From: Opitutales bacterium UBA2995
GTDB lineage: Bacteria > Verrucomicrobiota > Verrucomicrobiia > Opitutales > UBA2995
Assembly: GCA_002346535.1 (NCBI GenBank)
Contig: DDZZ01000031.1
Location: forward strand, 10,703 to 32,018
Direction: 5' to 3'
Length of the DNA: 21,316 bases
In this document: in pieces, positions 1-7,175 of the stretch
How the letters are laid out: each line of letters starts with the position of its first letter
Position numbering within the stretch: the stretch's first letter is position 1
Notes under the pieces: model-generated
Told to the model about the DNA's origin: nothing
Seen by the model: the letters and a program-made list of their open reading frames with translations, nothing else
Database searches by the model: none
Program-made: the position numbers and the translations under genes

Positions 1-2
1 AC

Positions 3-1724
3 ATTGTTGATTACGGCGGGTCAATTTATCGATTAGTTGAAAACCATACCATCGCCGAAGCAAATTCCTTTCCGCAGAAACTTAGTGAGACGGGATTGTT
101 CTCCGATAAAAAAGAGTTCCGCCTCGCACCAGGTGTTATTCCTTACACCATAAACGCCGAGGCTTGGCACGACCACGCAAGGGCCCAGCGTGTGGTTGCC
201 TTTCCCGGGACGACCCAATTGGGCGTTTACGAGGAAACAGATGGGTACAAAGGCTATCAGGAAGGCGCGTGGAGTTTTCCGGAAGGCTCGGTGATAGCCA
301 AGACCCTTAGTTTGGAAATGGAAGCTGGAAATCCGAATAGTACCCGGAAAATAGAGACGCAAGTTCTCCACCGTTACAAAGACCAATGGCATGCCGTTAA
401 TTACTTATGGAACGATGACCAGACAGATGCCGATCTCGCGCCTGACGAGGCAAGTGACTCAGTTTACAAGGTAAAGGATTCATGGGCACCGGGTGGGGTG
501 CGCATGCAGTCCTGGCACCACGCCAGCCGTACTGAGTGTATTCTTTGCCACAATAACCGTACGGGAAACACCCGGTCTTTTAATCTCGCACAGCTAAATG
601 TAGGTGACCAACTGGACAGATTTGCTGAAAATGGATTCTTTCAAAAACCACTTCCGGGTGTTCGCCCTAAAATCACCAATCCTCACGATTCAGAGGCCAA
701 CTTAGATGAACGTGCCCGTGCCTATCTGCATGTAAACTGTACTCATTGCCATACTCGAGGTGGTGGTGGCACAGCCATGTTCCAAACTCGCCTCGAATTT
801 GATTTGGAGGATACCGTGCTGGTTAACTCCAAACCCACCCAGGGTGACCTGGGCATTCAAAATCCGCATCTTATCACACCAGGCGATCCTTATCGCTCGG
901 TTCTGTACCATCGAATGGCTAAGCATGGTCCCGGCCGGATGCCTCATTTTGGCTCGAGAGTCATCGATCAAAAGGGCCTGGCCCTTATTCGAAAATGGAT
1001 TTACAAGATGTCTCCTCAGGACACAAAACCTACCGCTGAAATACATGATGGCGCGTTGAAAGACTTTAAAGCCGGCAGTTTACTGGCCGCCGAAAAATTG
1101 TTATCCAAGGTTGAGTCAGCTTTATTGTTGGCTGACACTTTCGCTGGTAAGGATCTTAACCAAGGAAACATCCTTGCCGCGATCGACAAAGCTGCATCTC
1201 ATCAAAATGTCTTTGTCCGAGACCTTTTTCTCCACTTCCAGGAACAATCGCTTACGACCAACAGAATTGGTCTTTCACCCAGCTCGGCCGAGATCTTGGC
1301 ATTGGAGGGCGATCGCCAACGTGGACGAACCCTGTTCCGTCGCGCTGATATTCTTTGTTTGAATTGTCACCGTGTTGATGGAATGGGCCGCGAATTTGGT
1401 CCCGACCTTGACGGGATCGGCCGTAAATTCAATCGTGAGCAATTGCTCGATCAAATTTTACGCCCTTCCAATATGATTCACCCCGATTATGTGATTCAGG
1501 AAGTGGAGTTGTTAAACGGCAAACGTCTATCCGGCTTCATACGTCAACGTTCCGGAATGGGAATTGTTCTGCGTGACGCTGCGAACCAGGACCACCATAT
1601 TGCTTCAAATAAAATACAAGAAATTCGGCCCAGCCTTTACTCCGCGATGCCGCAAGGCATTACTCAAAATCTGACCGCACAGGAGGCTGCAGATTTAGTA
1701 GATTACCTTCGTTCCTTAAAGTAA
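3..1724 (+). CDS. PQQ/sorbosone-dehydrogenase-type protein with multihaem cytochrome c region (5' partial)
   Basis: The frame is open from the window edge, so the true start lies upstream; the first internal start-like codon is TTG at 96. The first residues (IVDYGGSIYRLVE) resemble the last blade of a glucose/sorbosone dehydrogenase beta-propeller. The next part (PQKLSETGLF) resembles the HNE_0200/SO_2930-like di-haem cytochrome family. Three c-type haem motifs are visible: CILCH at 537-551, CTHCH at 738-752 and CLNCH at 1356-1370. The third sits in a C-terminal Pirellula/Verrucomicrobium-type haem-binding domain (GREFGPDLDGIGRKF, then a region rich in LLDQILRPS-like residues). The protein is therefore probably periplasmic, oxidising a sugar or polyol and passing electrons through its own haems. 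The substrate cannot be told. It ends in TAA at 1722-1724, and no operon partner follows downstream. Confidence 0.85.
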   Translation: MVDYGGSIYRLVENHTIAEANSFPQKLSETGLFSDKKEFRLAPGVIPYTINAEAWHDHARAQRVVAFPGTTQLGVYEETDGYKGYQEGAWSFPEGSVIAKTLSLEMEAGNPNSTRKIETQVLHRYKDQWHAVNYLWNDDQTDADLAPDEASDSVYKVKDSWAPGGVRMQSWHHASRTECILCHNNRTGNTRSFNLAQLNVGDQLDRFAENGFFQKPLPGVRPKITNPHDSEANLDERARAYLHVNCTHCHTRGGGGTAMFQTRLEFDLEDTVLVNSKPTQGDLGIQNPHLITPGDPYRSVLYHRMAKHGPGRMPHFGSRVIDQKGLALIRKWIYKMSPQDTKPTAEIHDGALKDFKAGSLLAAEKLLSKVESALLLADTFAGKDLNQGNILAAIDKAASHQNVFVRDLFLHFQEQSLTTNRIGLSPSSAEILALEGDRQRGRTLFRRADILCLNCHRVDGMGREFGPDLDGIGRKFNREQLLDQILRPSNMIHPDYVIQEVELLNGKRLSGFIRQRSGMGIVLRDAANQDHHIASNKIQEIRPSLYSAMPQGITQNLTAQEAADLVDYLRSLK

Positions 1725-1812
1725 CTTCTCAAATCTCCATTCTTAGTGCTCGATGCTTGGAGCTAGTATGAATTGAGAATCAGGGGACTGTTCAAACAAA
1801 GTCGCAAACACT

Positions 1813-1829
1813 TGCATCGGCGGGATGCA
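1813..1829. repeat. Small perfect inverted repeat
   Basis: TGCATC and GATGCA (6 bp arms) flank a GGCGG loop, 88 bases after the stop of the cytochrome gene. There is no T-run after it, so it is a weak candidate for a transcript-end hairpin. It may equally be one copy of a dispersed intergenic repeat; no second copy was seen in this window. Confidence 0.3.
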
Positions 1830-1853
1830 TCTACTCACTAAATCTGCATGATC

Positions 1854-2011
1854 ATGAACTCTCTATTCACTTTCTTCATAGCGTTTATTGTTTTGGCGAT
1901 TCCTTTATTCGTAATTGCGGCGGTAAGCGTGGAGGCGAGTATAAAGACGAATACCGATTGGTAATCGACGCTAAGAAAACTCAACCGATTATCGAATATG
2001 AGGGAAAATAG
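1854..2011 (+). pseudogene. Frameshifted small lipoprotein (candidate)
   Basis: From ATG 1854 one frame gives a strong signal segment (MNSLFTFFIAFIVLAIPLFVIA) and then runs out to a TAA at 1962-1964. In another frame, starting at TGC 1916, the sequence reads CGGKRGGEYKDEYRLVIDAK and on to a TAG at 2009-2011. Joined, the two pieces make a typical small lipoprotein with a lipobox like V-I-A-C followed by a short charged mature part of about 31 residues. This suggests that a small deletion at about 1916 broke the frame. The alternative is a real 36-aa membrane peptide (1854-1964). No family was recognised. Confidence 0.35.
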
Positions 2012-3160
2012 TGCAGCATTTCAAATGAAGCGGGAAGGCGGCACACCTTATACAGGAGGCTTTTACGCTCTAAAGGATCGGAACTTCACGAACAGGAATC
2101 AATCAATTCGGGAAGGAAACAATTGTCGAACCATGGTCTTCAGGGTTGATATTAAGACCAGCTCTGGCATGGAGAACTGTCATATTGTCCTGGCATCTAA
2201 TCCTAAAACCTGAATCCCGAAAACGGTAATTTAAGAACTAGCTGATCTTGAGGCCAACCTTTAGACCACGTTCAATTTCAACGTACCCATGGACCGTGCA
2301 TTGGGCGGAGGTGCAAGACATGTTATATTTTTGGAAGGAAAGCAGGTATTGATGCAGCGCGAATTCAGGCAACTGAACCGGCGAAAAAGGTGCTAGTTTC
2401 AGCACGCGTTGCCAGATCTTTAGTTGTGCTGGGCTAGATCCTTTATAGCGAGCCCGCCCCGGAAGGATTTCGGGTTTTCCACTCTCCGTTTACTGGTGGG
2501 TAATAGTTGGTATTTTCTGCAAAAACAAATGACAATATTAATAGTACCAATAATGCCGGCAAGGGTCATCAGTAAAAATCCAGGTAACGAGGGACTGGCT
2601 ACATTTGGAGGAACGAAGTAAACAAATCCGAAAAAGGATACCAAAACCTCAATCTATTCAACTAACTGGATTCGATTTCCGAATTCTAAGGAAACTAGGA
2701 TAATGGTGATTTAGGTCCAGCCGAACAATATGAGTGCTCCTGTTTCGGTTTCCAAGCGTATGTAAGCAAAGGAAAATGTAATATCTTAGAGAAACAACAT
2801 GGCTGCTCCGAACCAGGATCCTTTCGAAGAGCCTCTTCCGTGGTTGTTATCGAAAATTGAAATATGAGGAAGGGGGTCAGTACGCCGGATAGTAGCCGAA
2901 CCACGGTAAATCCAAAAGCGCCGATAGTGTCTTTTCTCAGTGCTTTGCAGCACAACACGGAGTTCGGCTAAAGCAATGGGGACCAGCAACGTACACAGGA
3001 CGGTTTTGAGAATATTATAATTTGAGGATGAGGTAAGTTATGTGAGCATCCAATTAACACAATTCAGTTGGTCGGGCCTCAAGAATTATGAACCTGAATA
3101 AATTTTAATATATGATTGCTGCTGGGATAATGTATTTTCAAAATCCGATCTAAGAATCTT
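2012..3160. other. Low-coding stretch with gene remnants
   Basis: No convincing intact gene is visible in about 1.15 kb. Around 2290-2440 on the + strand two frames give short coding-like stretches (VPMDRALGGGARHVIFLEG, then IDAARIQATEPAKKVLVSAR), which may be one decayed gene of unknown family. On the - strand from about 2990 to 2420, hydrophobic stretches occur in several frames. The region looks like old, eroded genes rather than regulatory DNA. The AT-rich run at about 3090-3160 probably carries the promoter of the DUF3016 gene, but no clear -35/-10 pair was picked. Confidence 0.4.
2420..2644 (-). pseudogene. Possible membrane-protein remnant
   Basis: Read from TTG 2644 this frame encodes two hydrophobic segments (VSFFGFVYFVPPN and PGFLLMTLAGIIGTINIVI) followed by a positively charged tail (CRKYQLLPTSKRRVEN). 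This is a plausible membrane topology. There is no ATG start and no good ribosome binding site. Just upstream on the same strand (about 2700-2990) other frames hold further hydrophobic pieces such as LLSGVLTPFLIFQFS. The picture fits one decayed multi-helix membrane protein. No family was recognised, and a chance ORF is possible. Confidence 0.22.
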
Positions 3161-3673
3161 ATGAGGATTTCGGTCTGTAAAATATTTTTCGTTACACTCT
3201 TTATGGCAAGTGGGTCCGCTGAAGTAAATCTATCTTATGCCGATCCAGAGAGTTTCACCGATTTTGAGAATTCGCACTCCCGTCAGGTGATCGATACTGA
3301 TTATTTTACGAAAAGGATTGTCAGTGACCTCAATCGAGAGGCGGAAAAAGCGCTTCCCACAGATTCAGTCCTCAGAATCGAATTTTCGGATATCGACCTG
3401 GCTGGTGAATTTGAGCCCTGGCAGAAAGTTCCCCTGGATGATGTTCGTATTTACAAGTCGAACTATGCTCCTGCTACAAAATTTTCCTATCAGCTTTTCG
3501 GAGCAAATGAAAATCTTTTGGTAGAAGGTGAGGCTAAGATTCGTGTTTTGGGTTACCAAGACAAATACGCACGTCGCCGGTCGGTTATTGATCCCTATTA
3601 TTATGAAAGGCGAATGATCGAGGATTGGATAAAGAAGGAGTTAGTTGCGAAGTTGGAAACTGCGGACAGTTGA
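3161..3673 (+). CDS. DUF3016 family secreted protein
   Basis: This is a 170-aa protein with an N-terminal signal peptide (MRISVCKIFFVTLFMASGSA, likely cut after residue 20). The mature part has the DUF3016 pattern: a start of the type VNLSYADPESFTD, the central strand RIEFSDIDLAGEF, then DVRIYKSNYAPATKFSYQL and a final GEAKIRVLGY segment. A short tail rich in Y, R and E follows. Its length is usual for the family, whose function is unknown; location is periplasmic by inference. The ATG at 3161 is preferred because it places the signal peptide correctly, though the ribosome binding site is weak. It converges with the next gene, with only 12 bases between the ends. Confidence 0.8.
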   Translation: MRISVCKIFFVTLFMASGSAEVNLSYADPESFTDFENSHSRQVIDTDYFTKRIVSDLNREAEKALPTDSVLRIEFSDIDLAGEFEPWQKVPLDDVRIYKSNYAPATKFSYQLFGANENLLVEGEAKIRVLGYQDKYARRRSVIDPYYYERRMIEDWIKKELVAKLETADS

Positions 3674-3685
3674 TTTGACTTATCC

Positions 3686-3937
3686 TTATCTCCGGAATCC
3701 GTATTCCAACTCGAAGTAAGTCATATCCAAGTCCTTGAGCTTAGCCAGTTCTTCAGCCGGACCATGAATTTCCAGTTTGGTCAATTCCGTATATTCCAAG
3801 GCCTGCATAAGCTTTTCTCCCACGTTGCCAAAATGGGCTAATACCCCTTCTGCATCCGCATAGCCTTCGCTGCAATGCGCTTCGTTGTCGTTAAATGAGA
3901 ATCCGTAAAACAACACTTTGTCTTCGTTGTTCTTCAT
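3686..3937 (-). CDS. Small monooxygenase-like (ABM-type ferredoxin-like fold) protein, probably 5'-truncated call
   Basis: From ATG 3937 the product is 83 aa. The sequence LFYGFSFNDNEAHCSEGY, then ADAEGVLAHFGNV and a final EYGFRR, resembles small antibiotic-biosynthesis-monooxygenase-like (putative quinol monooxygenase) proteins. The same frame stays open upstream to 4055 and encodes a sensible N-terminal strand and helix (ATSDKCCTIVPYFNL, then KFKAACKEFVAM) that such proteins normally need. No ATG, GTG or TTG lies in that extension; ATA at 4034-4036 sits where a start would be expected. The gene either uses a rare start, has lost its start codon, or is read only from the internal ATG. The family call is by motif memory only. 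Confidence 0.6.
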   Translation of the reverse strand: MKNNEDKVLFYGFSFNDNEAHCSEGYADAEGVLAHFGNVGEKLMQALEYTELTKLEIHGPAEELAKLKDLDMTYFELEYGFRR

Positions 3938-4083
3938 TGCGACGAATTCCTTACAAGCCGCCTTGAACTTAGGGAGCGTTTCATCGGTAAGATTGAAGTA
4001 AGGGACAATCGTGCAGCATTTGTCTGAAGTAGCTATGGTTGCAATTTTTCTTAGTTATTTAGATTTTTCGTTTTAATATGAAA

Positions 4084-4278
4084 TTAAGTCAGCAGGGCTG
4101 TTAGTGCACAGACTATTATTACTAGTCCAATGAATATAAAGTGGATCCTCATGAGAAAACTTTTTCGATGCATCTCCAGATCCTCGACCTGGCCACCAAA
4201 TCCATTCCAGGTGTAACGTAGCCAGAAAAGGGACCCGATGGCCATTAAAGCGCAAAACAGTTTTACTCCGAGAGTCAT
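4084..4278 (-). CDS. Small two-helix membrane protein
   Basis: The product is 64 aa with two hydrophobic segments: VKLFCALMAIGSLFWLRYTW near the N-terminus and IHFIFIGLVIIVCALTALL at the C-terminus. They are joined by a charged loop (VEDLEMHRKSFLM). An AAGGTG ribosome binding site lies about 8 bases before ATG 4278, one of the better ones in this window, which supports a real gene. No family was recognised. An overlapping ORF in another frame (4073-4255) lacks these features. It lies upstream of, and on the same strand as, the monooxygenase-like gene, but about 150 bases away. Confidence 0.55.
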   Translation of the reverse strand: MTLGVKLFCALMAIGSLFWLRYTWNGFGGQVEDLEMHRKSFLMRIHFIFIGLVIIVCALTALLT

Positions 4279-4455
4279 AGCAGAATCACCTTGTTGCCCA
4301 GAATAGATTGGGCAAGTGTGAATGATGGTGAACGGGGTGCGTGACGGAAGAGGAGAGGCGATTCGGCTTCATCGATTATTTAGTGACATGGGGCGGGGGA
4401 TATTGTCTATGGCAATCATAGGATAGGTGGACTTTTTGGATTTCTCTGTTGAGGA

Positions 4456-4741
4456 ATGTTTATACTTGGTCCAAAACTCTTGGATTTGAAGGCCTTCTTT
4501 TCTCTTTTTCTTTACTTTGGTTTCGGCTCGATTCTTGTTGCTCAAGATTCATCGAACTTTGCCACCATTGGCGAGATGTCTAGAGCCTCCTATTGATCAA
4601 CTGATTTCCGAGGATGCAGAGATTGAGGTTTTTACGTCGGGATTCATATGGTCCGAAGGCCCGGGTTGGAATCGGGAGAATGAAGTCCTTCTGTTTTCAG
4701 CTGTTTGGGTCCTATTTCGATCAAATGACCAACACAAATGA
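4456..4741 (+). pseudogene. Frameshifted, 3'-truncated SMP-30/gluconolactonase family fragment
   Basis: From ATG 4456 the first frame encodes a signal peptide (LKAFFSLFLYFGFGSILVAQ) and DSSNFATIGEM, ending at TGA 4594-4596. A second frame takes over at about 4583 and reads LEPPIDQLISEDAEIEVFTS then GFIWSEGPGWNRENEVLLFS. This matches the N-terminal start of exported SMP-30/gluconolactonase-like beta-propellers (pattern GF-W-EGP-W---LLFSD). After LLFS the similarity stops and the frame ends at TGA 4739-4741. Only about 60 of the roughly 300 residues of the family remain, so it cannot be functional. It converges on the Gfo/Idh/MocA gene. Confidence 0.65.
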
Positions 4742-4876
4742 AAATCAGAAGAGTTTAACAAAACCGCCATATTTAGCTAATAATTACTCCCTATTCGGAA
4801 TGTACTTCATTGAAAATTGAGTTTTTCAACAGCCTGTAAGAAGTTATGGAGGACTAAAGGAAGACGTTCCTACACA

Positions 4877-4904
4877 AGAAAGCCTCCCGTTTGGGAGGCT
4901 TTCT
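4877..4904 (-). terminator. Hairpin downstream of the Gfo/Idh/MocA gene
   Basis: A perfect 12-bp stem (AGAAAGCCTCCC with GGGAGGCTTTCT) closes a 4-base loop, 21 bases beyond the stop codon of the - strand oxidoreductase gene. The stem is strong, but no clear T-run follows on either strand, so it may end transcripts weakly or protect the 3' end. It also lies between this gene and the converging SMP-30 remnant. Confidence 0.6.
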
Positions 4905-4925
4905 GAAAAAGAATATGGCAGAATA

Positions 4926-6368
4926 TTAAACAATTGCCGGAACGGAAAATTTGCTCCGGTAGTTGTCTTTGATCATTGCGTTTGCCACCTTGGCCAGTTC
5001 ATTTTTACCTCTGAACTTCTCCTTGTTGGCATCGAATCTTAATTTACGGCCCATCGTCCATTTTTCGGATTTGAAATCGACATTCCAATCTCCGAGGTGC
5101 TTGTTGAACCGCTCGTAAGTTTCGAGAAGTGTATCATCCTTTTTAGTGAAGGACTCTACACGTTTTTTACCAACTTCCTGACCGGCACGGTAGGAAATAT
5201 TGCACATGTGCGGAAGAACACTTGATTTGTAGCCCGTTTCAATGGGACATCTCAGTGAAGATGGATCACGTGATTTTACTGCACGAATGAAATTTGGGTA
5301 GTGGTCGAATCCTGCGTCACCCTTCCAGGTTTTAATCTTCTTGTTGTTTTCGTCGTAGATGGATCCTCCACCCCGTCCGCCGCGGAATTCACCACCTTCG
5401 CAAGTTATGATTACGCCGATTCTATGACCTTTGTAACTGGAAGGCGTCGGGGTCTTTGGATTGATATGCAGGTCCCGAACCTCGAAGAGAACGGGGATGT
5501 CTCCCCAGCTCAAGGATGCAAGCTGCATATTCGGAGTCTGGCCTGCGTCGTTCCAGGCAAACCGTCCACCAAAGCTTACTACCTCGCTTGGATGGCCGGG
5601 GTCTCCCAGTATCCAGCGGATGATGTCAAATTCGTGAGGTCCCTGATTACCGATATCCCCGTTGCCCGTATTCCAGCTCCAGTGCCAATCGTAGTGCAGG
5701 TGGTCGCGGTAAATGGGCTCGTCTTTGGCGGGCCCCAACCATAGGTCATAATCCACGCTCTTGTCAGGAATGAGCGGCGTGTTTCGTTTACCGATTCCTT
5801 TACGGTTCTTGTAGCAAAGTCCGCGAACCATTTGAATTTTTCCCAAATTGCCTTCCAGAATGTAGGGGAATGCTTCGCGCAGGCCATCGTCAGAACGGTT
5901 CTGCAATCCGCTTTGCACAATGCGATTATATTTTTGCTGGGCTTCAATGATTCGGCGGCCCTCCCAGATGTTGTGACATACGGGCTTTTCGCAGTAAACG
6001 TCTTTAGAGGCCTGACAACCCTGAATGGCCATCAATGCGTGCCAGTGATTGGGAGTGGTAATAGTAATGGCATCGATATTGGGATCGTCGAGAACTCGGC
6101 GGTAATCTTGTACCTGCTGAACCTTTACACCGTAATCTTCTTCGATCTCTTTGGCGCGCTTGGCCAACACTTCAGTGTCGGCATCGCATATGGTTACTAG
6201 CCGTGCGCCTTTGGTGCGAAATGCATCCCGGATGGCAGATTTTCCTTTTCCGTGAACGCCGATTACAGCCACGCGAATGTCCTCATGGGCAGCATATACG
6301 CGAGATGAGCCTATATAAAATGCTCCGGCAGTTAGAGCGGAAGTTTTGAGGAAGGTTCTTCTTTTCAT
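4926..6368 (-). CDS. Tat-exported Gfo/Idh/MocA family oxidoreductase
   Basis: The protein is 480 aa, with a twin-arginine signal (KRRTFLKTSALTAGAFYIG) at the very start. The Rossmann fold follows: VAVIGVHGKGK (dinucleotide loop at about 37-42), the acidic end ICDAD, the TTPNHWHA strand-turn at about 104-111 and the family EKP motif (YCEKPV, 125-130). The second half has the alpha/beta substrate domain with DYDLWLGPA and GNQGPHEFDIIRW, typical of the large exported members found in Planctomycetes and Verrucomicrobia. It likely oxidises or reduces a sugar-like substrate with a bound NAD(P) cofactor in the periplasm; the substrate is unknown. ATG 6368 is chosen because it places the Tat motif, although no clear ribosome binding site precedes it. 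Confidence 0.92.
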   Translation of the reverse strand: MKRRTFLKTSALTAGAFYIGSSRVYAAHEDIRVAVIGVHGKGKSAIRDAFRTKGARLVTICDADTEVLAKRAKEIEEDYGVKVQQVQDYRRVLDDPNIDAITITTPNHWHALMAIQGCQASKDVYCEKPVCHNIWEGRRIIEAQQKYNRIVQSGLQNRSDDGLREAFPYILEGNLGKIQMVRGLCYKNRKGIGKRNTPLIPDKSVDYDLWLGPAKDEPIYRDHLHYDWHWSWNTGNGDIGNQGPHEFDIIRWILGDPGHPSEVVSFGGRFAWNDAGQTPNMQLASLSWGDIPVLFEVRDLHINPKTPTPSSYKGHRIGVIITCEGGEFRGGRGGGSIYDENNKKIKTWKGDAGFDHYPNFIRAVKSRDPSSLRCPIETGYKSSVLPHMCNISYRAGQEVGKKRVESFTKKDDTLLETYERFNKHLGDWNVDFKSEKWTMGRKLRFDANKEKFRGKNELAKVANAMIKDNYRSKFSVPAIV

Positions 6369-6579
6369 TTAGGTAACATATGTGGAATTAAATAATTCTT
6401 TACTCCTATTGTTAGGGGTTCGATTGCAAAAAGTAAAAGCAAAATTCCAACACGAGCCGGACAATTTACATATCGCTTGCAACCCCCAAATTCACCGCTT
6501 TTGCTTTAAGTTTATAGCCTTTTCTGACCTTATTGGTAATCAGTTTTTTTAAGAAATCCCCCGAAATAATTCACATCTG

Positions 6580-7084
6580 ATGCTTCTCCATCTCAGGATA
6601 TTCAACAAGGCTGACGACCAACAATTCCCACGTTTTATTACCGCATTGTATACCGTGTTCAATTTAGCGAAAGGTGAAATAATGATCGCTAATGCCGGTC
6701 ATCCTGAACCGTTTTGGTATGTGCGCGATGATAGGGTAACCATTTCGAACGATGTAGCGTGCATAAAATGGGACCAGGCCTCGGTTTATTTTCAGAAGAA
6801 AAATTTAAAGCGACTCGGCACAAATTGGAGCAGATGACCGAACTGCTCTTTTTTACCGATGGATTAATCGAGCAGAAGCAAGCTGATGGTAAAGACTGGG
6901 GTGTTGAAATCTGGTCAAAACGGTCGAAAGGGTCAAAGATCAATCTTTGAGTGAACACTTAAAGCCGGTCACCAATGAGCTCCATACAGCTTGTCAAACG
7001 GATCAACTGGATGACGATGCGTGTTTAGTAGGCATTCGGCTCAAGCTGGCCGTATCCAACAAATTGCTGGACGACAAATATTAG
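6580..7084 (+). pseudogene. Decayed SpoIIE/RsbU-type serine phosphatase (C-terminal part)
   Basis: Three frames in succession encode the C-terminal half of a PP2C-like SpoIIE domain. The first (about 6627-6745) reads RFITALYTVFNL and IMIANAGHPEPFWYV, with the conserved NAGHP motif. The second (about 6765-6910) reads GPGLGLFSEE and ELLFFTDGLIEQKQADGKDWG, with the conserved TDGL-E motif. The third (about 6915-7084) reads VKTVERVKDQSLSEHLKPV and ends with DDDACLVGIRLKL before TAG 7082-7084. At least two frameshifts are needed, and the start of the domain (D-DGHG region) is missing upstream of 6580. An intact member would dephosphorylate an anti-sigma-factor antagonist or similar regulator. As it stands the gene is inactive, unless the assembly contains errors. 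Confidence 0.75.
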
Positions 7085-7175
7085 GTTCAGCTCCAATTCT
7101 AGGTTTTAATTCGAAAGAAGCTGACTTGCCTTTTTCTCACGAGCCTGAAACGTAGAGCGTTCATTTTATTGAAGG

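Noticed and set aside
6580..7084. Programmed frameshifting as an explanation of the SpoIIE-type phosphatase
   Set aside because: At least two shifts are needed, no slippery heptamer was found at either, and the N-terminal part of the domain is absent altogether.
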